Assembly (NCBI GenBank): GCA_013365365.1
Contig: JABVXU010000524.1
Location: 1-37,376, forward strand
Direction of reading: 5' to 3'
DNA from: Cruorifilaria tuberocauda
Taxonomy: Eukaryota; Nematoda; Chromadorea; Rhabditida; Onchocercidae
DNA: 37,376 bases
The first letter of the stretch is position 1. Every line of letters begins with the position of its first letter. The position numbers were made by a program, and so were the translations under genes. A model generated the notes under the pieces. The model saw only the letters and a program-made list of their open reading frames with translations. It ran no database searches and had not been told where the DNA came from. Shown here in pieces: positions 11,814-21,841 of this stretch.

Positions 11814-14800
11814 CAAAGTATTAAAAACAAAGCTTTTATCAGCAAAAAATAAAGTTCCATTCTAACAACAGCCCAAACTTAACCTTTTTAATTTCATTCC
11901 TGCATCTGAAACGAAAAATACCAATGTATTATTGATTAAAGTATCCAAACAAATAAATATTTCATTCGATCATTGGACTCATGCAAAATTACGAATGTTA
12001 TTATTCCTATTAGCACTAATATTGAATTCTAACGGACGATTAATGGAAACGGATAATCGCTAAGGAAGTTATCTTGCAGCCTGAGAGAAATACTGATTTC
12101 AACCGATTGTTTCCAAAAGCGCTTATTGGAAGAAAAAAGCACACCTTCAATTTCTCCTGTTTATACTTTTCATACAATTCATTCCGTTAAAATGAATTTA
12201 GTTTGAAATTTCAATATCTCCGACGTTTTATTATTTCCAAAAAAAAATGCTAACAATATAATTTTAGTTAGTTATTTGGTGCAAATTATTAGATGGATAA
12301 TCACCGGAAGGAAAAGAAAGGAAACGATTCGATGATGATATCATAGCAATCGAACGATAATGCTATTGCCAAAAGCAATTGTGTAACCAAAAAAGAGGTT
12401 TTTCTAGACTTAATGGGTCGGTCAGCTGTTAACAGAAAAAATTCGTTAAAATATTCAAAAAATCGTAGTGTTTGATAAACTGAAAGCAAGAGAAAAAAAA
12501 CGAGCCTGATGGAATTGAAGCCTTAAACGATTACGGTGAAAACGAGGAGGAGACATAAAGGACAAATGGAACTGCATAATAAAAAAGCGGAAATATTCAC
12601 ATACAGCTGACAAATTTAGTAAATTAGCATTGTAATAGAGATTTCCAATTGGATAAAGGGATAGATGAAGCTGATAATAGGCTGAATTGATTGAATGGAA
12701 GAATCTATTCTTGAATTATCATTACATAAGATAAGTGAAACGTTACCGCTTTCTGCAGTAAATTTGAAGTGCGAATAATTCTGCTTACATCAAATTATCA
12801 GTTCACTTTGATTGGTCAGTCTTTCTGATGAAATAAAAAGAAAGCGAGATGAAACAATTGCGAGATATCCGTTGCTTCTTTTGCATAATTACAGGTTACC
12901 TAACATTGATAATGAAAAGATATTATCTGGATCGGGAAAAATGATAGGGTATAAATAATGAATAGATAGAAGGAACAGCAAGAGAAAAAGAAAGCTTTCA
13001 TTAATGCTCTATAATGCGGTGGCGGTGATATCATACCATTTTCTGAAATTGAATATTATTATTATCGCAAACAAAAAAAGATTAATAAATATATCAGATA
13101 TCTCTTCCACTAAAGCACTGTTTTCTTTTTTGCTAAAATTCCTCATATCAATTCTTCAAAATTGGATGATTTTATTGCATTTAACAGGATAATTTAATTT
13201 TATTGGTGAGAACATTCATTGTGTCAAATAATGTAGCACTGAGTGATTTGATTCCTTCCTGTCAAAAAGGAGTAGTGATGAAGGAAATACTTTGCAAAAC
13301 TTTATATATCACTCTTTTGACATAGCAATCTCATTGAAACTTTAATATAATAAAACTTGCAAACTTATTTCTATTAGAAAAAAATTACATCAACTGTCGC
13401 AACTTCTTTACTTTCTAAAAAATTTATTTTCTAATTTATTCTCTTTCTTTTTTCTTCTCATCTTCGTTTTTTTAATTCGTTTATTTATTATCATTAATTA
13501 ATTATTTGTCTGTCCACTAATATCCTTTTTTGTGACTTATTATTAGTGGCTCATTTGTAGAATACACAGAATTAAAATTTAAAATTCAACATAATAAATC
13601 TTTCTGAATATTTTACTTTAATACTAACATTTAGGATATAAAAGTGAACCAGAAATTTCCCTGTTGAAGCCTAAGAACAAAGGCAATTATAAACTTCATA
13701 TTAACATAAATATTATAAAATGATGAATAAACTAATTATCAGTGTATTATTTCCCGTTTTCAGCTCTCGTATTGCAATAATTGTGATTCTTGCCAAAGTT
13801 AATGAAATCTTAATTGGTAATATTAGAAAGGGCAATTCTCATAGACATGAAATGTTATATTGAAAGTATAAAATTGTCTTTACTTTCAAAAGAAAAAAAA
13901 AATTGATTTTGGCAGGTTTCTACGGTAAACTTAAGTCTCAAATTTCAATGTTTTAGAAGAACGAAAAAGTAATTAAATTAACTGACGCGGTGGAATTTGA
14001 AATATAATAACTAAATTTGACGTTAAAACTTGGGAAATCAGTACATTCTTCCAACATAATAAATAACAATCCTTCTTTGTTTTTTCAATTCGAAAAAATT
14101 ATGATCTTCATAAATTTAATATTTTTCCAAAAGTATTATTTTTGTTTTCGTTTTAAAATCTTAGTTTCATATCTAAACAGTATATTTAAAACAGTCCCAA
14201 CTTTGGCTTAGAAAATCAGCACAACAGTTGTGTTTGCTATTCTTTCAAAGTATTTCACAAAACCTACAATAAAATTCGTTTAACGCGGGCGTTTTTAGTT
14301 TGGAATAAGTATAATAACATTCTGTTTTATTTATAGTAATGGTAAGAAAAGTCAGGTAAGGATAATCATATGAGTTTATATCTACCACAGGAATATCATG
14401 ATAAACTCTCAACTTCTAGCTTAGATGTGCCGAAGTAATCTAAAAGTGATATTTACGGTTATGCTTGAAAAGAAAAGTTTAGTACTTCTTTAAATAAATT
14501 AAACTTTGAATAAACGTTTTCAATAAGTTGCAGTTCTTAGAATCTTTCCAACATAAATGCTTTCCGAAAAGGAAAACAATTAACACTGTTAAATATTGTT
14601 GAATTGTTTAATTGCCAAGTTGAAATTTGCGGAATGATTGGAGTTAAAAATAAAATGGATATGTAAAAATGCTCTAAATTTTTGAAAATTACATATCATT
14701 TGTATAAAATGATATGATACATGCCGATCACAAAAAAATGAAAAACCCTTCTTATCAATTTTCTCGATGTTTCAATTTGTTTTGCTGGACCCATTAAAAA

Positions 14801-14927
14801 TCGAAATTAAATTTTTTAAAAATTTTGTTGCAAAATAACTTTGAAAGACTTCTATATGCGGTGATACAAAATCAAATCATAAATGTTAATTTTTTTTGAC
14901 TACAATAAGCAAAATAATAAAACTAAC
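11814..14927. other. Intergenic region between receptor start and TraB gene, no gene recognised
   Basis: About 3.1 kb. It should contain the receptor promoter, any upstream receptor exons, and the missing last exon and 3' UTR of the TraB gene. Stretches near 12.3-13.0 kb are slightly less AT-rich, but their open frames are short and lack recognisable protein signatures. I see no RNA gene. Confidence 0.4.
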
Positions 14928-17768
14928 GCTAGCAGATCGCCCACATCAATCCTTTTATTCCAATTAGAGACGATGCCAGGAACATGTCCCATACCGACAA
15001 CTGCTACAACAGATATTGGCTGCCAGGCAGCTAAAAATATTTTTTTTGACAAAAAAATCAAAATTTTTTACAATACAAATACAATTATCGAACATTTTTG
15101 GTTGTATATTGACATTTTATATGAAACCGAATAGTTCAATTTCACTTATTCTACACTCTTCAACTTTATCATCATAAATTTCACGATGAGTATTAGTGAA
15201 ATACATGTACGATATTAAATAAAAATTATCCATAAAAATTATAAAGGAAGATTACCATCTGTTTTACTCCATGCCACTCTCTTATCAAATGTGGACTTTT
15301 TGAGCAGAGTGTGTAATGCATTGGTCATATAGAGATCACGTTCTTCCACAAAGATTTTCGAAAGCAGTGGAAATTCACCAGCCATCTGCTTAAGCAGTTC
15401 TTCCAACATATCTGATTTCTTGCATTTTTCCACTTCTTCTTGACTAAAAAAAACAAATAAAAAAAAATATTAAATGAAAATATACGAATAGAAACATTTA
15501 AAAAATAAGAATAAGGAGTTGAAAAACTTACGTGATAGTTGTCTTATGTGAAAGAACAATATGGTAGAAAAGTCGAAGCTTTTGAAAAAAGCTTAGAGAG
15601 CTCAACGCTCTTTGTACAGTAACGTGTATTGGACGATCACCCAAAATTAGTTTGCACATCTTTACGTTCATAGCACCTCTGAAAATCTAGAAATGTGAAC
15701 ACATACCAATAAATAACCATGATGCTAATCAGAACTAATCTTAGAAATATGGCACTTCAAAATAATAACACGATGACACCCTGCATATAAAAATTGTTTA
15801 GAATTACGAATTCAAGGAAAATATTAAAATAAATTCTATTTAGAATAACCTTAGACAAAATGTTACCTATGAGCTGCTCGGAATTCTCCGCCGGGCGCCA
15901 TACCGAGCGCCTTTGTCATATGTGCAGACATCGACAACAACAATACATGAAGTATTCCTTGAACTGTGCCACTCTGAAAAGATAATGTTGTCAGTTCAAT
16001 AGCAACATCGAATGCAATCTCTCCAAACAGTGACATACCTGCTTCATTGTATTTATAACTTTGTCGAAATTTAAATTTTTCGCTTCCTCAAGTAAAGTAT
16101 CCTCATCCATTGAGAGTATTGATATTCGGGACGGACAAAGTTCAACCATAACCATATCTGGTTGAGTACTTGCAATTGTTTTCAAAACGTCCTCCTGACT
16201 ATCAGGCGAAAAATGGGCCGTACCAACCAAATACACCTAAATTACATTACTAATTTACAAGTCGATTCAATGGGAATATATATATAAACAAGAACGTATT
16301 AAAAGAATATCATATAAGCACTACATATATTAAGATTTCCGAGTCCTTACTTTTGCATCAGCCAATGATTTGCGAAATTCATTTTCATCATCTCCAACCG
16401 GTATGGCTGTAGGCGGAAAAGGATAATTCAAAACTGTCACTGGAAAAAAATGTACAAAATATTTTCTGATTGTTAATATAAAAAAAAGCGCATTACCAGC
16501 AACAGGATACAAAAACTCATCATTTCTCTCCAAAATATCAAAAAATCTCAGTATTCAGAAATCATTTTCAGATGAACACCGAGTTAAAATATCCACTTCA
16601 TCTAATATTCCACAATCTATTGTTTTTTAAGCAAAAGGCAAAAAATTATTTAAAATTACCAATCAAAAAAAAAATACCGGTTTCCTTCGGAAGCTCTGGA
16701 TTGGGGTGACGATTTCGATCGAACATAAAGCCTCCAAAACACCGTCTCTGAACAACAGATGAATTTTTTACGAATTTGATTTCAGTGAACATTCGTAAAA
16801 AATCAATTACTTGAAATCGAAAAAGTAGACAAAGGTAAGATACAATCTGCACATTACTGAAATATTCCTCACCTGTTCCACAAGAATACGTTCATTGTTC
16901 TGCCCATCGCTGCTTCCCATATGTTCCACTTTGTTACTATCACTCATATCGTCTCCGAACTCTTCAGAGCTAATTCTGCTTGCTGATACATGATCAGCAA
17001 AATTCGATGAGGAATCTGCTATAGATACTATAGATTGATCCACTGTGCAAACCGTGCCTTGAAATGAAAAAAACAAAGATATACAATAATGCTTACAAAA
17101 CTTATAAATATTACCAAAACTTCCATTTTGCGCATCGTGTTTCTCAATACTAAACTATAATCAGCGTATGGATTTCTCCTGAAAGAATTCTGACCACCCA
17201 TTAAACTGTTCTCTAACCTACCTTCTACGTTAGGTTGTTAATAGTTGCTTTTACTTCCCTATTTCGTTCTCAGCAGCCAATACAAGTAATTTTGAAACAG
17301 CAACAGATATTTTCTACTACGCTTTAATTATACTCGATATCTGCCGTTGCTACAGCTCGATGAGATATATGTCTGCAGAAGCAACAATGAAACAAATAAA
17401 AAGGGAATTCAATACAAGCAAGCAAAAATAATGCTTCAAACATAGCGAAGTTGTTTCAACTACAAAAGTGATAGACGATTGCATGTTGATTCAACAGCAC
17501 CAACGTAACTACTGCCGATTTCACGTGCTTCAAGTTACGTGATTTCAAATGAATTTCACGAAGTACCTGATCCAACGTCACTTCTAAGCTGTGATGAAAG
17601 AGTTTCCGTATATTCAGAATTATCACTCATGAAATCCATCCCAGGTTGAAGTGTGTCTCCACTTGAAAACAAAAGATGGTCAAAATCTTGCCCTGGCACC
17701 AGTCTGCGTTCTTCCTCATCTTGTATCGGTGCGATGTTATTATCAGCATTGATACAATCACCAGCCAT
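14928..17768 (-). CDS. TraB domain-containing protein, C-terminus unresolved
   Basis: Member of the TraB/PrgY family, homologous to animal TRABD. Exons: 17768-17567, 17057-16873, 16747-16678, 16439-16351, 16236-16039, 15973-15867, 15678-15532, 15443-15256, 15030-14928; all eight junctions keep frame, giving 429 codons. Family landmarks: VYLVGTAHFS (183-192, first GxxH), MVMVELCPSR, AALGM-type segment GMAPGGEFRAAHR, LGDRPIHVTVQRA, MAGEFPLLSKIFVEERDLYMTNAL, and VVAVVGMGHVPGI (second GxxH at 409-412). The first 170 residues are acidic and Ser-rich, probably disordered, and longer than I expect. The start is the ATG at 17768, just after the acceptor-like GATTAACAG; upstream in-frame Met codons exist. 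The last exon after the donor at 14927 (gttagt, phase 2) is not settled. One candidate follows CATATAG near 14850 and adds about 18 residues. The biochemical function is not known with certainty. Confidence 0.92.
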
Positions 17769-18025
17769 TTTCACTCTGTTAATCATGAATGATTTAGTGA
17801 ATTCATGCATAAAAAAGCAATCTTCACGACGATGAAAGCAATATCCGAAAGATATACTTCCCGTTAAAGAAACGCTGTAAACAGCTACGAAAGTCATACT
17901 TTCGCCTTACAGTGAACCTATACATGATCCTACAACGATTTCTTCACATGCAATAGAAAGAAAATGTATTCTAGATAAACGTGCCAAAAAAGCTTTTGAT
18001 CAAGATTCAATACAAATTCAAGCTG

Positions 18026-18031
18026 TTTATT
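18026..18031 (-). terminator. Candidate polyadenylation signal for mitoferrin
   Basis: AATAAA on the minus strand about 290 nt after the mitoferrin stop and about 250 nt before the TraB start region. The assignment rests on position only. Confidence 0.4.
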
Positions 18032-18319
18032 ATCAGTTTAATGTGTACATCATTAAAAAAATAAAAATAATCAAGAACAAATTGCCAGTGCCACCATTTA
18101 CAAAACTTGATAAAAATAATTGAACAAAGTTTGAAACTGAATCCAAATTATGAAAAAGTACAAAAATTATGAACAGGGATTGCATGAGCCGTTTGTGACA
18201 TCAAATCATAACAAAAGAAACCTTACAAAAACAATAAATGGAACAAACTAACCAGACTACTGAACTGAAACTAAATAGGTAGGCGCTCGGCATACCCATA
18301 AAGAAATTAAATATTGGAA

Positions 18320-20152
18320 TCAACTTCGCGCAGAAAGCATGTATTTGCACAATTCATACGCAGACCAGCTGAGCGCTGTAGAGGGAACTTGGAATATTAT
18401 TCGAGCCTGAAGTCCACGGAAAAATCCACCTGTGCCTCGAAGATAATAAATCGTCCGGATTCCGTCAGCCAGCCCTCTGTAAACAGTTGACATACTCAAA
18501 AAAATAAATGGGAGCACAAAACAAATGGAATTCTCAATCGCCTAAGGAACCATGCAGCCACACAAACTGAAGACGTGTTGCAAAAAAGAAAAAAAATTTA
18601 TTTTCAAGTTTTAATGTGATAAACATTAATTCTGGGAGGAGTTTAAAAGAAATACCTGTAATACGTCGTATGTTCGCTCTGAGTGAACAACCGATAAGTA
18701 GTATTAAACTGGGGAGTTTGTTGCGTATTCAAAACAGTTTTCACACAATCAAAAGGAGTTGTGATAGCTGCAGCTATTCCACCAGCAATTCCTATAAATT
18801 ATTTTGGAACTCAAAGTTCTAAAGAAAGAGAAAGATGTTCAGTTAATCATCACTAAAACATATATGCAACTTATTTCAAGAGAGATATTCAAAAATTACT
18901 ACTGAATTGCAACTGTAAACAGTGTTACAGGAGGTCATTATGCGAAAACCGCTTGCAATTTAATAAAAATTGTTTGTTAACGACTTCGTAAATGCTAGAA
19001 GCAAAACCAAACTCAACTGTTATTAAACTCACAGAACAGAACAAACATACCTCCGGAAACAAAGTGAGAAGAAGGATTATAATTATGATGCGGATTTAAT
19101 AAGCTTTGCATATATTCATATATCATAAAATGTGTGCACTGATAAGGTACATTCAGTGTTAGCTGCGTAATATATGAACGATAAAAAGCCTTAAGACCCT
19201 CTCGAATATAAATACAGCGTATACATTCCAAGCTATTACCATAAGGACTAAAAATCATTTGCATGCGTTGTTTCACTACCTAAAAACAACACACCATTAA
19301 CAAAAATATCTATTGAGGATGTGATAAATACTAAACGTTACACTCCTGGATTTTAGATAAGAATCAAATTTCCAACCTTCAAACCATCCTCTACATCGAC
19401 TCCCTGGCTAAATAATTCCCCTACTATACAGAAATGACAAGAACTGAATACCTCAGCAGGATTCATCACAGCATCATGGACAACAGTGGCAAGCACTCCG
19501 GATATCGCATATGACGTTGAACTAGATACCCGTGGATTATTTAATAAATAAGCTTTAGAACTGCAAGATTTCATATTAATGTCATTTATATCTGCATTCT
19601 TACAATTTCAATAAAAATAACTGAAAAGTTTTTTTTCAATTTAGGTCAGGAAGAAGATATAAGAACAGAGGAAATTGAAGCAAAAAAATTTTTCTATCAG
19701 TCTAAAGGAGAAGAAATAATAGAGCAAAAAATGGAAGTTATACAAGCTTATTCCGAGAAAGAGAAATAAACCTAGTCTATACAGAAATAAACCTGATCTA
19801 GTCTGGTCTTGGTTAATAGTGAAGAGATTCACTTAACAGAGTTCGAAAAAAAACGAAATACCAACTTTTCATAAACCGTATAATACAGAGCATGAGCAGG
19901 AATGGTACCAAATACAACAGCATTCACTCCTTTCAGTAATCGCAGCAAACCTTCACGTTTCACCATTAACAAAAGACTATGCATTGCTGTTGGACATCTT
20001 GTTTCTGGACATGGGCATAAACTTTGCAACCGAGTTTTGACGGAATCGAATGGAAACATAAGACAGTGTTCCGCAAGACCGGCAACTGATCCAGCCAAAA
20101 GATGCACTGGCCACCTACATGGTGACAATGGACTGCATAAAGTATCAGCCAT
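18320..20152 (-). CDS. mfn-1: Mitoferrin, mitochondrial iron carrier (SLC25 family), 305 residues
   Basis: Inner-membrane carrier that brings ferrous iron into mitochondria for haem and iron-sulfur cluster synthesis (family knowledge). Exons: 20152-19866, 19560-19452, 19279-19051, 18791-18656, 18476-18320; phases agree. The length of 305 matches the family. Three SLC25 repeats carry signature motifs: [12 protein letters not shown] (from 34), [12 protein letters not shown] (from 129) and [12 protein letters not shown] (from 221). Mitoferrin-type details include [44 protein letters not shown] and [23 protein letters not shown]. The first donor splits AA|T to give the Asn of YEN, which identified the correct splice. 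A TTTGCAG acceptor at 20171, likely a spliced-leader site, is followed by a three-codon upstream frame (ATG AGA GAT TAG) and then the start ATG. The symbol follows the C. elegans orthologue. Confidence 0.96.
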
Positions 20153-20167
20153 TTCTTCCTAATCTCT

Positions 20168-20180
20168 CATCTGCAAATAA
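20168..20180 (-). promoter_or_regulatory. Probable trans-splice acceptor and minimal uORF of mitoferrin
   Basis: On the minus strand TTTATTTGCAG ends at 20171, 18 nt before the mitoferrin ATG. The leader between them begins ATGAGAGATTAG, a three-codon frame ending six bases before the real start. No long upstream coding exon fits, so spliced-leader addition is the simplest reading. Confidence 0.5.
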
Positions 20181-21831
20181 ACATACTAAGGAAATGAAAA
20201 ATATTTAACAGTTAGATCAAATGATGCTTCCTTAAAAAAAGGCTAATTTGGAAAGAAATGTAAACTTGCGGAGAAATACAAATTTAACTAACCTTAAAGA
20301 GCAAAACCCGAAATTAATAGATCTATTTGAATAACCACAATAATAAGCCTGATTCATTGGATGGTTGATATGGGAATATCTAAAATTAAATATTACTGCA
20401 GGTTTCGAACTAGAAATGGTTTCATGCTTTCACCACATACTCGTTTTTGGCATCTCGAAGTTACCGGAATATGGCGATATTGATTCTTATAAAAGCCTTT
20501 CTATTTTCTATTTTCTGGTCCAAATAAAAAAACACTTACACGGAGTCTTCTTTCTGAAAATAGCATAATTTATCAGTGAAGTGATAATCATAACTAGGAG
20601 GAATAAGGGTAAGAAAGGTATTTTGTTTTTTGAAAGTCCCTTTTTAAAGCTTCCTTCAGAAAGCCATTCAGAATTTTCTGTCTTCCACCTTTCGTTTCTT
20701 CCTGTTTTTAAGCTTTTTATTATAAGTTAGAAGAAGTTACTTTAAGACATTACATTGTTGACGAAAATTACATCCCATTCTGTCCTTTTCCTTAAAATTT
20801 ACAAATCAATATCCCACGATTCTGAAAAGAATCTTCCAGAAAAAAACACATGATGACGCATGCAATCACGGAAATCAGGAAAAAGCAACACCGCTTCTCT
20901 TCAACCTGTTCCCAACACAAAAGCGCCAATGCTAAACCTACAACAACGTTGATATGCAATTCGAGCCCAAACCTGTTACAGCAATTCCGGATGTGGAAAA
21001 TGCTGTCTTCACCGTCTACCCCATTATATCTAATAAATCTTATTACTCTATGCTGTCTCTCTGGAGAGCGTAAACTTTTCATTCTTCACTGCTACTCACA
21101 ACCACAGCATAACAACCTTTCTGTAATTTCTTACTCTGCTCTTTCGTAAATTTTGACAAGTCATGATGTTTCTCATATTTCAACATTATTTCATAGCTTG
21201 AATGTCTGATTTAAATATTTTCAAATTTTATCGATCTTAACCGTCTTCAGTTAACGTTTCGTTCAAAATGACCATCTCTCTTGATTTGGCAGTCTTGGGA
21301 TTTCTCGCCATTCATACATGTAATGTATCTAATGGAAACGATATGTGATTACGATTTTAATACTTATTTATTTCAATATTTAATTTTGTTTAAATTTAAA
21401 TTTTCAATGATAAATGTGATTAGAGAAAGTAAAACGCTATGTTACTAGCATCGCCTTTGTTCTTCCATCCAACACTAATCTCTTTCTTTTAGTCATCCGA
21501 AACATGTCTGTTTTCTAATTAGGATAATAACATAGAAATGGAAATAAGCTCCATTTTTCGGATAGTGATCCATTGATTTATTACTAGCAAAAAAATACCG
21601 AAATATTATTTGAAACTTATGGATCAGAAATATTTTTGTTAGTGGTAAAAAATTATAGAAAATTAGGATGTAAAAATTACTATAGTACATATTATTTGCA
21701 GATAACAATTCTTTCGTGAGAGTAATGTAATCACTATTATTCCTTATACTTTATAATATTTACAAGTGCACAAAAATAATTTATTGATTAACAAAAAAAC
21801 TCAATAAATACAAATTTTCAATTGCCATAAA
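20181..21831. other. Divergent intergenic region between mitoferrin and dystroglycan
   Basis: About 1.65 kb holding the promoters of two divergent genes. It is mostly AT-rich, except 20.85-21.13 kb, which is clearly richer in GC and open on both strands (see the next entry), and a signal-peptide-like mini-frame at 21268-21348. No RNA gene or transposon is recognised. Confidence 0.4.
20792..21082 (-). CDS. Possible small two-pass membrane protein ORF (doubtful)
   Basis: A 96-codon unspliced frame in the GC-richer patch. The predicted product starts with a basic stretch (MKSLRSPERQHR), has His/Cys-rich HIRNCCNRFG, and then two hydrophobic segments, INVVVGLALALLCW and CCFFLISVIACVIMCFF, separated by a charged EQVEEKR turn. 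That topology is what a small membrane protein would show. Against it, the opposite strand is also open for 99 codons (20850-21149), composition alone could keep both open, and I know no matching family. It might also be one exon of a longer gene. Confidence 0.25.
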   Translation of the reverse strand: MKSLRSPERQHRVIRFIRYNGVDGEDSIFHIRNCCNRFGLELHINVVVGLALALLCWEQVEEKRCCFFLISVIACVIMCFFLEDSFQNRGILICKF

Positions 21832-21841
21832 AATTTTGCAG
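21832..21841 (+). promoter_or_regulatory. Probable trans-splice acceptor of dystroglycan
   Basis: AAATTTTGCAG sits directly before the start ATG at 21842. A strong 3' splice site touching a start codon, with a signal peptide following, is typical of nematode spliced-leader addition. Splicing from the upstream mini-exon at 21268-21324 is the alternative. Confidence 0.55.

Noticed and set aside
12301..12489. 62-codon minus-strand frame upstream of the receptor
   Set aside because: No signature, no phased neighbours, and the length is expected by chance in this composition.
14883..15134. 83-codon plus-strand frame with a Thr/Pro-rich middle
   Set aside because: The middle is the complement of the TraB exon encoding VVAVVGMGHVPGI, which explains its unusual composition.
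17653..17835. 60-codon plus-strand open frame
   Set aside because: It is antisense to the first TraB exon and has no independent splice or start support.
19902..20162. 86-codon plus-strand open frame
   Set aside because: It is antisense to mitoferrin exon 1, whose frame carries the [10 protein letters not shown] carrier motif; the plus frame has no family signature.
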